Positions 43,122 to 52,869 of a DNA stretch of 64,000 nt are shown in pieces. Both the position numbers and the translations under genes were made by a program. The DNA comes from Dactylonectria macrodidyma (lineage: Eukaryota; Ascomycota; Sordariomycetes; Hypocreales; Nectriaceae), in NCBI GenBank assembly GCA_020744425.1, contig JAGMUV010000021.1:1116001-1180000 (forward strand). Reading direction: 5' to 3'. How positions within the stretch are numbered: the first letter of the stretch is position 1; each line of letters begins with the position of its first letter. The notes under the pieces are model-generated. The model made no database searches. It was not told where the DNA came from and worked only from the letters and a program-made list of their open reading frames with translations.

Positions 43122-44875
43122 GTGGACACGATGCCAGGCCTCACGGGCCTACCCAATGAAGTCCTTCTTCACATTGCTCAATTCCCCCCCGGTATTGCCA
43201 TCAAAGCCCTCCGCCTCAGCAGCACTCAGCTGCATCGTGCCGCATCGCCATTCCTCTTCCGCGTCCTCTATCTATCATGCCACCCGCTCGATATCGAGGT
43301 CTTTCATCTCGTCCTCGCAAATCCGGTCCTCATCAGCGGCGTTGAAGAGCTCGTCATCATGAAGAGCTCGTCATCAATGATACGACTCTCGCACCCTCGC
43401 TCGCTCACTGGCGCACGTTTCGCCTCCTGGCCATGCAAGAGGAATTATTTTGGCCATATCGGCGCCAGCCATACTTCCCGGATGATGATGGCCTTGGTGA
43501 GCCAGGCGCGAGTGGCCAGAGGAACCGAACAGGGCTTTCTATGAGCTCTTCGTGTCAACTTCCGAGTCACATCACCGCAACAGGCGTGTCGATGCCGACG
43601 TTGCAGCCCTGACGGATGCCCTCCCCAGGATGCCCTCCCCTCGAAAGCTCATCCTCACCAACCGCACCGTAGACGAGTGTCCCCCATCCGGCCCTCAAAG
43701 CCAAGAATCGTCCAGCCCAACGGTAAAGCTGTGGAGACGCTGTGGCCAGGAGTACAAGGCGACCACCGTTTCCTCCCAGGTGCGATTGGTATTCGGGATG
43801 GCTCTCGCTTCATGGAGACGATTTTTGGGCCATGGACGACCGGTTGCACGACCACGTTCAGCTGACGATTGACACGCTCAATGACGAAGTGCGGGCTGAT
43901 CTTCCGTATCTTATGGGTCACGAAGAATACATAATCCGTCTTGAGGCTGAGAATCGTATCCGGGAGGCTGCTGGGTACGATCACACAAGGCCGTGGTCTG
44001 AGCAGCGGTTCCCTATACAAATAGACGAGAATGAGACGCCGCCGTAGTATCTCTCGTCTCCCACGCTCAGGCGCGTTGTGCGAGTGGCCCGTGGTCTTCG
44101 CGTCGCCCTGGTAGCCCTCGCCAACCCAGGATTAAGATCCCGTCTCACCGAGTTCCGCATTGACCCCTCTCGAGACATTATTCGAGATGGGTATCAGCCA
44201 GTTTTCTACCAGCCAGGCCTTGCCTGCACCATTTTCGACAACCGGTCGCCAGTCCCAGACCAACTCACATCCCTCCTCGGGTTTTGCTCCCATCTAACAA
44301 CATTGCATCTTAGCCTCAGTAACAGTGGCGCATCGCAAGCTCAACACGTTATTGAGCAGGGTAATGTAGCGCGAGTGCTCGCCGCGCTACCGAATCTCCA
44401 GGAGCTCTTCCTCGAGGTCCACACGATGCAGATCTGGCTTGCCATCCCCCAAGACATGGTTTACACAAAATTGCGCCGCGTGAGAATCGCCTGCAGCGAC
44501 GTGTGGCCCAAGAAGTTTATGAGTTTTATTCGACAGCATGTCGCGACGCTGGAAGAATTGTGCCTAGAGCACTGCGGTGTGACCTACGACGCTCTCAATC
44601 CATGGAGGGTGTTCGAGCGAGAAGAGCTAGTATCGCCTGAAGAGATTGGGACGTAGGAGGATGTCGTACGGGATTTCGCGGTGCTTGTCATGGCTGAGAC
44701 TACACGGTTCCGGCTAGGTAATATCGAGTTGGATCATGTGTATAGCTGCACGGTGCATAATAGTTGCGGGCTCAACAACACTATCAAGGGGAAGTGGGGT
44801 CATGAAAAGGTTTTATTCGTGGGTTTATGGGAAAGAAGACGGTTTGGTAGTGAGGACCTGGTAAGATGTAGGTAG
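43122..44875 (+). pseudogene. F-box protein, frameshifted
   Basis: The start (MPGLTGLPNEVLLHIAQFPP, then KALRLSSTQLHRAASPFLFR) is a good F-box, the Skp1-binding part of SCF ubiquitin ligases. Similarity then continues in other frames: RVDADVAALTDALPRMPSP (about 43570-43640), VQLTIDTLNDEVRADLPYLM (43855-44040), VARGLRVALVALANPGLRSR (44085 on) and LTTLHLSLSNSG with leucine-rich character. Two frame changes (near 43540 and 43700) and in-frame TAGs at 44045 and 44654 break it. Both TAGs would be CAG before C->T. F-box/LRR-like genes of this type are numerous and fast-evolving in ascomycetes. Confidence 0.75.
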
Positions 44876-44943
44876 ACAGAGTGGATGCCTTTCCATCAAA
44901 CCCTACATCCTTACCTTCTTTGGAATATGTCACCCGACTTCTA

Positions 44944-46330
44944 CAGTGGGGGCGAAAAAGTTACGACACATCCGGGGTCAACCCGGTGTACCTCTACCTC
45001 CACCACATAAAGCCCTCATCTTCAATCCCTTATTACGCGCCTAAATAAATGTCAATTAAATATCAATGTATATCAATCTGTAGCATTTTGAATGGAGTTC
45101 TCAATGATGTCTTTAATATTTCATGTACCACCCGCGTGACCGTATAACAGCCTGCATCCTGCGCTTCATTAAAAAAATCAGGTTCGACAGCACCTCCGGC
45201 TCAATCTCTTGCTATAGCTCGATCGCGGCTTCTGTGAGCCTCAATTTCGATTCCTCGTTTTTTAGCATGTACGCAAGTTCAGGATATCGCTCATAGATCC
45301 TTGTTTTGAGTATTGCCCATAGGTTTTCTATGGGGTTGAGATCCGGGCTGTAAGGTGGCTATGCGACTACCTCCGCCCTCCTGTTCTCACACCAATCTAG
45401 GAGCCAGCTTCTTATCAAACGTGACGTATAAAGGCTCGAATTATCGTGCTGAAAGATGCTGTTTCTGGTTACTATTTGAGGGAGGTATTCCTGCAGGCAT
45501 TCAAGCAGAACTCGCGCCGTAACGCCGCCGCGTTCGGGTTCTGGATCTCCGTAAAGAGGGCACATTAGAAGCCGTCTGACTGAATTGAAGGCACTGAAGA
45601 ACACCTATGAATGCTTTATTAGTGTGACACGGGTCTGTACGTTCTTTCTGAATAGTCTCTCGTGCTAGGGACTGTCAGGAAAGTCGCAATTGCACTGAGA
45701 AAACGCACCGGCTTGTAAAAATACTAAGTGCATCTCTAGCCTTCACCTCGAGCCACAGCTACTTCATCAGAAAAGGTCCATTTCTCCCAAAAGTCAGTTA
45801 ATATGTGAATATATCGCCTTGCAAAGCGTAGGCGTTTTCTAGCTGTTTCCTCACTAAGTAACGGTCTAAGAAGTGACTTATAGTGTATGATCCCTTCCTT
45901 TCGAAGGAATGTGACTAAAGTCTGCTTGCAGCAGTTTAAATTGGCCTTTTCGATCAAGTCCTGTATCTGGATATGAGAGTCTTGACCTATTATTCGCATT
46001 ATCTGTCTTTTTTCCCAGTCTCCTATCTTATGCGGCCGGCCGGGCTTGGGTTGATCTTGACCACTCTGTTGATCGCAGTACCGTCTGAAGATGCCGTAAA
46101 TCGCGTGCCGACTCACCCCCTCGTCGCGTGCGATCCTGGCAGTGGAAATGCCCGAGTTGTACCTTCAAACAATCCTCGTCCTCGTCCTCGTATGAGGAGA
46201 ATGATGTATCTACGACACCATTCTGACTTGAATTGGTCGCGTAATGAGGCGTTGAAGTTGATGATGATTTTGGTGAAGGTATCACGGAAAGCGGGGTACG
46301 GAAAAATGTGTCGTTATTGAAAGTGATGGA
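44944..46330 (-). mobile_element. Tc1/mariner-type element (left TIR seen)
   Basis: Begins after TA with CAGTGGGGGCGAAAAAGTTA, a typical fungal mariner (Ant1-like) end. A similar end, CAGTGGGGGTCCAAAAGTTA, occurs inverted at about 52534-52553 from another copy. The right end of this element was not found; weak similarity near 46295-46315 may be what is left. Confidence 0.65.
45113..46190 (-). pseudogene. Tc1/mariner transposase with two or more stops
   Basis: N-terminal helix-turn-helix parts (NSGISTARIARDEGVSRHAI, then GRPHKIGDWEKRQIMRII) are followed by the DDE core. WEKWTFSDEVAVARGEG holds the first acidic position, where Asp of FSDE is kept. IFQHDNSSLYTSRLIRSWL has the second Asp, and PYSPDLNPIENLWAILKTRI the third (Glu). 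The last residues are MKRRMQAVIRSRGWYMKY. There is a TAG where the motif needs Trp (TGG->TAG, 45361-45359) and another where Gln is expected (about 45190). A gap of about 130 bp between the first and second core blocks is in other frames. Dead copy. Confidence 0.85.
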
Positions 46331-46785
46331 TCCAATACGGCTAGGATGATCAGAGCCTTCAAAGGGGGTTTTCTGTGGAGACCAAAGATGATTGTATTGA
46401 TGTGTCTGATCTAGGATTCCTCCCGCCCCCTCTTTTCCCATGAGGGGTTTCTTGGTCAATCTCACACCCTATGACTAAATGTTGGATACGCGGTGTGTCT
46501 TTAGTAAAGATTAGGGATAGTCAGATAAATGTAGATCAATTCTTGATGATATGTTTGATTGTTCTTGTTGTTCTTGTTCTCGTTGACTCTCGTCTCCATT
46601 TTCCTCTAGAGCGGGGTTTTATCATCATCTTGAGTCATAGATGCAGATATCGCGGTATTCTGATACCTGAATAACCTCCTTGATGCATTACCCGGCCACA
46701 ATCTAACACTAAAACAGGATATTGATGTATCAGAGGGTTGTCTCTAGCCGGGCCCTAGTCCGGCACCCCAGGGGTCAATCCAACA
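46331..46785. other. Spacer with possible LTR remnant
   Basis: No gene. At 46785-46700 the minus strand starts TGTTGGATTGACCCC and later has CTCTGATACA; the same two blocks occur in plus orientation at 52829 and 53436. They may be ends of an old LTR family. Confidence 0.35.
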
Positions 46786-46811
46786 GAAAGCTAGCCGCGG
46801 CAGGATGCATA
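46786..46811. repeat. Dispersed 180-bp repeat, copy 2, left part (split by Copia)
   Basis: GAAAGCTAGCCGCGGCAGG then ATGCATA, matching 15697-15722 with two changes. The repeat continues on the far side of the LTR block at 52379. Confidence 0.75.
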
Positions 46812-46985
46812 TGTCACGATGTGTATTTGGGTAGCAGGGCGCGTATATGGCGTGTGCCTGCTATAGCAATATCCTTCTAGCTATTTTAGCATAAAGGGTG
46901 TACAGGGACTCAGAGCGGGGACTTGACACAATCAAGAACATACACACACCCAATCAGGTGCCACACACGACAAAAGCTCGTGACA
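46812..46985 (+). repeat. Left LTR of Copia (174 bp)
   Basis: Starts TGTCACGATGTG and ends AGCTCGTGACA; the tips TGTCACG/CGTGACA are inverted repeats. Promoter and polyadenylation signals would lie inside; a TATA-like TATAGCA lies near 46860. Confidence 0.95.
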
Positions 46986-47003
46986 GTTATGAGCCCGGTT
47001 CGC
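46986..47003 (+). promoter_or_regulatory. Primer-binding site for a half initiator tRNA-Met
   Basis: GTTATGAGCCCGGTTCGC starts directly at the LTR end. Its complement is an anticodon arm with CUCAUAA, i.e. CAU anticodon in an initiator-type loop, and the primer 3' end would fall at tRNA position 39. That is the cleaved-tRNA priming described for Drosophila copia and yeast Ty5, and not the usual tRNA 3' end. Confidence 0.75.
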
Positions 47004-47145
47004 GACAATTCCATTGAAAAAGACAGCAACAATACGATTTGCATCGAGCCAGACCTCGAAGGGCCGATATCCATCGTTGTTCAGATAGAATACGTCGTGA
47101 CGCGGTCAAAATCGATCGATACCGTCCGTTCCGGCCGATCCGAAT

Positions 47146-48369
47146 ATGACGTCAAAAGACCAGAGAGTGATCTTGACTGGGAAGGAAAATTGGGATGCGT
47201 GGATTCAGTCCACATCAGCCAAGACTCCAAGGAAGATATGGTCCTACATGCATCCTGATCATCCTATTGGGGAACTCTTGCAAGAACCAAGAGAGCCTCA
47301 GTATAGCGACTTTAACGCTACTGCCACAGACTATACCCAGCTATCACCGTCGCAGCAGCGAGCGTATGATGCTGTGTTTAGGCAATGGGAAGTCAGGAAG
47401 CGGGACTTCGGAAAGCAGGAGACAGAGATTAATACGGTATACGATACTATCCTGGAGACAGTTTCGACTAAGTACAGGCAACCGCTCGACAGAAAAGACA
47501 CACTGCGAGAGTGGATGCAGCTGCTCAAGAGCTCTGCTGCTCCATCAGAAGGCTTTATGATGGCTAAGGTGAAAGACGAATATATTGCCGTGATGAAAGG
47601 CTTTAAGAATCAGAAAGCCTTCCCACAATGGCTTGAGTCGTGGGAATCGATGATGATTAAGGCAAAGAAGTATCACCTAGCAGAGACCGAGACCGGTCAA
47701 TGGCTTCGAGAGTTCGCTGACCTAATTGAACCAATCCATCAAAGCTATGCAACAGCTTTCACGGAGGGGGCCAAGATTCTAGATGCCGAAGCAGTTCTTC
47801 AGAGAAGACGCCTCCAAGATGCGCTCGCCCACCAGACTGCCCAAGCAGAAGCGGCTGAGCAGCGACGACTCCACACAAGCAGTGGGAGTGAAACCTTAGA
47901 ATCAGATTCCCAATCTAGACCAGGAGGTATTGACCTGATTGCATCGGCCGTACAGCGACCTGCTCCCAATGGCTCAAAGGTTTGGACACCTCAAGAGGTT
48001 GCCTCTACAATGCGTGAATGGGCATCCCGCAAGAGGCCCACGAGTGGTAACACCGTGAGGGGCGGGGCGTTCCACACAGAGGGAGGCAACGAGGAGAGTG
48101 ACCACAGTGAGGAGGCATCCACGCCAAAGGGTGGGAAGAGGACGAAGTCTGGCTCCGGAGGACGCTCTGGTAAGAGGCCAGCACTTACGTGCCCAGCCTG
48201 CGGTATGAGAGGGCATGACCTATCTGACTGCTGGTGTGTGTTCGAAGATAAGAGACCGGAGGGCATGCCTCGCAATAATCGTCGTATGCGAAGGGCTAAG
48301 AAGGCGCTGGAGGACGACCACGAGCTGCAGAGAAGGGTTGATGCTTTACGAGAACAGAAAGGGAACTGA
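47146..48369 (+). CDS. gag: Copia Gag (407 aa) with CCHC knuckle
   Basis: Structural protein of the virus-like particle. ATG at 47146. The helical core runs over about residues 60-250. A Ser/Gly-rich linker follows, then the zinc knuckle CPACGMRGHDLSDC (CX2CX4HX4C) near residue 350, which binds the element's RNA, and then a basic stretch (NNRRMRRAKK). It ends at TGA 48367-48369. The next codons, CAA TTA, are in the same frame as pol. The stop followed by CAATTA fits the hexamer that allows stop readthrough, so Gag alone would be the main product and Gag-Pol the minor one. Confidence 0.93.
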   Translation: MTSKDQRVILTGKENWDAWIQSTSAKTPRKIWSYMHPDHPIGELLQEPREPQYSDFNATATDYTQLSPSQQRAYDAVFRQWEVRKRDFGKQETEINTVYDTILETVSTKYRQPLDRKDTLREWMQLLKSSAAPSEGFMMAKVKDEYIAVMKGFKNQKAFPQWLESWESMMIKAKKYHLAETETGQWLREFADLIEPIHQSYATAFTEGAKILDAEAVLQRRRLQDALAHQTAQAEAAEQRRLHTSSGSETLESDSQSRPGGIDLIASAVQRPAPNGSKVWTPQEVASTMREWASRKRPTSGNTVRGGAFHTEGGNEESDHSEEASTPKGGKRTKSGSGGRSGKRPALTCPACGMRGHDLSDCWCVFEDKRPEGMPRNNRRMRRAKKALEDDHELQRRVDALREQKGN

Positions 48370-48375
48370 CAATTA
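48367..48375 (+). promoter_or_regulatory. Predicted leaky stop: UGA-CAA-UUA between gag and pol
   Basis: TGA is followed by CAATTA, which fits the CARYYA context first described after the leaky UAG of tobacco mosaic virus and the wider yeast consensus CA(A/G)N(U/C/G)A. gag and pol are in the same frame with no frameshift site, so readthrough is the simplest way to make Pol. Confidence 0.65.
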
Positions 48376-51300
48376 CAGGAGAGAAAGGCCAGAGTGAAGA
48401 TCATAGGAGCGGCGAACACAGCGCACCTACGATCAGCCTTTACCTCAGCAACTACTGTATATCCGCTACGTTTATTAACAATCTTGGATTCTGGCACAAC
48501 GTTGCATATTTTTAACGATCTGACTAGGTTTAAGACCTTCCGTAAGGCAGCAGACGGAGAGGCAGTTATTGCAGGAGCATCAGAAGTTCCAATCCTAGGT
48601 TTTGGAAGAGTTGACCTAGAGGTCACACTTCCAGAAGGGAAAGTTGGAATTTTGCGCCTACGGAACGCAACCTATTGTACCGATTTCACCACGAACCTAG
48701 TATCCTTTCAATTGCTTCGAGAGAACGGAATCTTCTGGGACACTATCAACAACCTCCTGATTCGAAGGGACGGCTCAACCATATGCATCGTCCACCAGAT
48801 GCATAATCAATTCGTACTGCAGTATCGAGAGATTTCGCGCGACGTTGAGGATGCTATCTTTAGCACGCAATACAGGCGAAGAACATCGCGAAATCTAAGA
48901 GCACCAGCAGTAGCGATTGGATCCCTATGGCATCTTCGAATGGGACATCCAAGTCCGTTAGCATTGCATCACTTGGGAAAGAATTCCCTAGGGATACGAC
49001 TCCGTGGACCAAAGACAACGCAGTGTCCAGGCTGCAGCCAAGGGAAGATACATCGGCAGATATCTCGAAGGCCACCAGACCGAGAAAAAGACAAGCCATG
49101 TTACGAAATTTGGATTGACTGGACCGACATCGATGAAGATGCGAAGGGCTTTATTCGAGCCATGTTTATCACAGACGCCTGGTCTGGTATGGTCTTTCCG
49201 TATTATACTAAGACGTATGACAGACGAGAGAGCGGCAAGATAGTGAGACACTTCTATCACTGGATGAAGATCCACTATGGCTATCTGGTTAAAGTGGTTC
49301 GCTCAGACAATGAGCTCTTCACTAAGAAGTTTAAATACTGGATGATGTGGAGAGGCATCATTGGGAAACCATCAGCGCCAAATACGCAAGCTCAGAACGG
49401 AGGAGCTGAGCGCTCAGGGGGTACAGTAATTGAGAGGAGCCGAGTGATGAGAATCACAGCCAACATACCGCATGATCTTTGGAGAGAAATAATCAGCGCA
49501 GCCGTGTACCTGAAGAACAGAACACCGCGAGAGTCGAATGAGTGGAAGACCCCTTATGAGTTGTTCTACTCAAGACAGCCATACCTATCGCACTTGAAGG
49601 CATATGGCTGCAGGGCCTATGCCATGACTTCACGAGCGCAACTCAAACGAAAGAAGCTCCGCAAGCTAGACCCAAGAGCGCACATCGGCTATCTTGTTGG
49701 CTATGACTCGACAAACATCTTTCGCGTTTGGGTCCCGCACAAAGGAAAAGTCATATCAACTCGAGACGTTATCTTTGACGAAGACACATTCTTTGACGGC
49801 AAATGTACGGAAAAGGAACTCATTGATAGCGTCGATGACCTGGTCGAGAAGGTTGCTATTCCGCCAAGCCAGCTGAACAACCAAGCTGTACTTGAAGAAG
49901 ACGAGCCAGTCTTTGAATCTGGCAACCATGAAGAAGACCAGGGTGACGACGGGGAAGAAATGGTTCCAGAAAATGATCCAGAAAATGATCCAGAAAATGA
50001 TCCAGAAGAATATCAGGACGACCAAGCGGACAAAGAAGACTACGAACTAGCAAGAGCTTTGGAGGAAGCATTATGTACACCTCCACCAACTGAACCAGAC
50101 TAAGAGCAAGATGCAGCGCTTTCAGTCTTCTTACCAGTCGCTGGAGCTGAGGGGGTGAAAGCAGATATCCCGCTAATTGCAGTCGTGGAAAGCTGCTTGG
50201 AAGACTTTGTCCCAGTTCCAATCGAGACAGCTTATCATGGGAGTTTCGTCGCTGGAATGAAGTTCAAGCCGGAGAAGATACATAAGCGAAACTTACCAGA
50301 GGAGCCGAAGACTCTCAGGGATCTCGACAGCCACCCGTTTAAAGAACAGTTCCGCAAAGCACAAGAAGAACATATGGCATCGCACCAACAGATGAAGTCG
50401 TTCGTGGAAGTGCCATGGCGTCAGGCAAAAGGACAACAGGTGCTAAGCTGTATGTGGGTATTTACCTACAAAACAGACAAGCATGGATACCTGGTTAAGT
50501 GCAAAGCCCGTCTTGTTGTCTGCGGCAATCAACAGGCTAGGGGAGATCTGCCGACTCGAGCAACAACGCTTGCAAGCATGTCTTTCAGGGCGCTTATGGC
50601 AATTGCGGCAGAATACGATCTGGAGCTCGTGCAGATGGATGCTGTAAATGCTTTCGTACACTGCGAGCTAGATGAGCTGGTATTCATGAGAATGCCACCG
50701 GGATTCCAAAAGTACGGCAGAGTTCTAAAGCTCCAGAAGGCGCTCTACGGACTACGGAGGTCTCCGTTCTTATGGCAACAAGACCTGACACGAACCCTCC
50801 GAGACCTTAGCTTCAGGACTGTTCCTGACGAACCCTGTGTAATGCTTAAAGATGGAGTGATTGTCTTCTTCTTTGTTGACGATCTTATCTGGGCATACCA
50901 GAAGGAGAAGGCAGACAGGGCAAAGAAGGCTATGGAAGGCCTACAGCAGATCTATAACATGACCGTGCTGGGAGAACCGAAGTGGTTTCTTGGAATTCAC
51001 ATCATACGAAACAGAGCTAAGCGATCTATCTGGCTGACTCAAGATGCATATATCGATAAGATTGCTTACCAGTATGATATCGATCTAGAGACCAAGGTTC
51101 CCGAGACTCCGATGGCAGAGGAAGAATTGTTACCCGCAACCTGCCAAGCCGACTGGCGTTCGATCGAGAAATATTTGAAGAAAGTCGGATCGATATTGTT
51201 CGCATCAATCTCAACACGACCCGATGTTGCATTCGCAGCCGCAAGGCTAGCTAGGTTCAATCAGAATCCAGACCACACACACCACAAGGCCGCAGACCGA

Positions 51301-51990
51301 GTCTTGCAGTATTTATATGGAACACGTTCACTGGGAATCAGGCTGGGAGGAACAAGATTCCTCAAGAGCTTCCTATGTGCAAGCGATGCTTCCTATGCAG
51401 ACAATACAATAGACAGGAAGAGCTCGCAAGGCTATGTGATGATGCTGTTTGGAGGACCAATTGCCTGGAAAGCAACAAAACAGTCTACGGTTACTACGTC
51501 AAGCACTGAAGCTGAATTGCTCGCTTTGTCTCAGACAGCTAAGGAAGCTATCTTTGCAAGCAGGATTCTTAAGGAGCTGGAAGTTCAGATTGACGGACCA
51601 TTGCATATTGAATGCGATAATGCCCAGACAATCAGGCTCATGACTGAGGAATCAGCCAAGTTGACTACGAAGCTTCGGCATGTGGATATTCATCGACACT
51701 GGTTACGACAAGAATACAGGGAGAAGAGAGTCGAGTTCGGCTGGGTCCCAACATCGAAGATGATTGCAGACGGGATGACAAAGGCCCTGCCCAAGCAACG
51801 GCATGCAACATTCATTAAGATGCTTCAAATGGAGGACATTTCACACCAGATTGCCCTGGAACAGCGAATGGAAGCTATGAAGGACCAGATTGCGAAAACA
51901 CGCAGCCAGAAGGAAGGCAATAGCCCTGATAAGGAGGCAAGACTCGGATATCAAGGAGGGCAGAGACCCAAAAGACAACTTATAGGGTAG
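48370..51990 (+). pseudogene. pol: Copia Pol (PR, IN, RT, RNase H), one nonsense codon
   Basis: In frame with gag. Protease: LTILDSGTTLHIF. Integrase zinc finger: LWHLRMGHPSPLALHHLG and CPGCSQGKIH. Integrase core: IWIDWTDIDE (Asp), VVRSDNELF (Asp) and NGGAERSGG (Glu). Reverse transcriptase: LVQMDAVNAFVH, MPPGFQKYGRVLKLQKALYG and the catalytic FFVDDLIW (Phe in place of the common Tyr). RNase H: CASDASYAD, TSSTEAELLALS, IECDNAQTI and KLRHVDIHRHWLR. TAA at 50101-50103 lies in the linker between integrase and RT, right after an acidic repeat (ENDP three times). It is followed by GAG, not a readthrough context, so it is read as a mutation, CAA or GAA to TAA. Without it, pol would be 1206 residues. 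All catalytic residues are present; the copy is defective but could be mobilised in trans. Confidence 0.93.
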
Positions 51991-52025
51991 CCAAGTCCTT
52001 GGAAATGGCCTCGGCTAAGGGGGTG

Positions 52026-52199
52026 TGTCACGATGTGTATTTGGGTAGCAGGGCGTGTATATGGCGTGTGCCTGCTATAGCAATATCCTTCTAGCTATTT
52101 TAGCATAAAGGGTGTACAGGGACTCAGAGCGGGGACTTGACACAATCAAGAACATACACACACCCAATCAGGTGCCACACACGACAAAAGCTCGTGACA
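52026..52199 (+). repeat. Right LTR of Copia (174 bp)
   Basis: Same as the left LTR except for one C/T difference (GCGCGT on the left, GCGTGT here). Followed by GCATA. Confidence 0.95.
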
Positions 52200-52204
52200 G
52201 CATA

Positions 52205-52378
52205 TGTCACGATGTGTATTTGGGTAGCAGGGCGTGTATATGGCGTGTGCCTGCTATAGCAATATCCTTCTAGCTATTTTAGCATAAAGGGTGTACAGGG
52301 ACTCAGAGCGGGGACTTGACGCAATCAAGAACATACACACACCCAATCAGGTGCCTCAAACAAAAAAAGCTCGTAACA
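52205..52378 (+). repeat. Third LTR (solo), sharing the GCATA site
   Basis: Same family and orientation, 174 bp, flanked by GCATA on both sides (52200-52204 and 52379-52383). Its 3' end has diverged (GCCTCAAACAAAAAAAGC, TCGTAACA), so it is older than the neighbouring full-length element. Confidence 0.92.
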
Positions 52379-52536
52379 GCATAGGAATATTGTGTTATGA
52401 TTGATCTGACTAGCTAGAAAAGGGGAGACGCCGCGGTCGGCTTTGTGATCAGCGATGTCGGCTGTTGCCTTACAAATTAGGTGTAAATCGGGACGGTGGC
52501 TAAACCCGGATTGTACGGTCGGATCCACACCAACAG
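52379..52536. repeat. Dispersed 180-bp repeat, copy 2, right part
   Basis: From GCATAGGAATATTG to CACACCAACAG it matches 15718-15875 with a few changes. Together with 46786-46811 it rebuilds the same repeat around the insertion site. Confidence 0.85.
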
Positions 52537-52555
52537 TGCCGTAACTTTTGGACCC
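52534..52555 (-). repeat. Lone mariner-type TIR
   Basis: On the minus strand CAGTGGGGGTCCAAAAGTTA, similar to the end at 44944, preceded by TA. No transposase is attached; it is probably the end of a deleted element. Confidence 0.6.
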
Positions 52556-52623
52556 CCACTGTAAGTTTCCTCGGGTTTCCACATAGGCAGTTTTACTACT
52601 GCCTTAAGGTTTGGTACGCGCTG

Positions 52624-52797
52624 TGTCACGAGCTTTTCTCGTGTGAGGCATCTGATTGGGTGTGTGAATGTTCTTGATTGTGTCAAGTCCCCGCTCTGAG
52701 TCCCTGTACACCCTTTATGCTAAAGTAGCTAGAAGGATATTGCTATAGCAGTCACACACCATATACACGCCCTGCTACCCAAATACACATCGTGACA
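52624..52797 (-). repeat. Inverted solo Copia LTR with perfect TSD
   Basis: A 174-bp LTR of the same family in reverse orientation, flanked by CGCTG on both sides (52619-52623 and 52798-52802). The perfect duplication shows an independent insertion followed by LTR-LTR recombination. Confidence 0.93.
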
Positions 52798-52869
52798 CGC
52801 TGAAAGCTGGATTATATAGTTTTGTTGGATTGACCCCTCGTGTGGCGGCATAAGACCCCAATTTTCATA

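Larger units (their letters stand above)
46812..52199 (+). mobile_element. Ty1/Copia LTR retrotransposon, nearly intact
   Basis: A 5388-bp element with 174-bp LTRs that start TG and end CA, differing at one base (C in the left, T in the right). The 5-bp target duplication GCATA is at 46807-46811 and 52200-52204. Order: LTR, primer-binding site, gag, protease, integrase, reverse transcriptase, RNase H, purine tract (AAGGGGGTG, 52017-52025), LTR. Integrase before RT defines Copia. One in-frame nonsense codon in pol is the only clear defect. Near-identity of LTRs shows recent insertion. Confidence 0.96.

Noticed and set aside
46991..47010. tRNA gene suggested by CCCGGTTCGCG after the LTR
   Set aside because: No cloverleaf can be formed; the sequence is better explained as the Copia primer-binding site.
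50101..50103. Second programmed stop within Copia pol
   Set aside because: The following bases GAGCAA do not fit a readthrough context, and the position is in a variable linker; a simple mutation is more likely.
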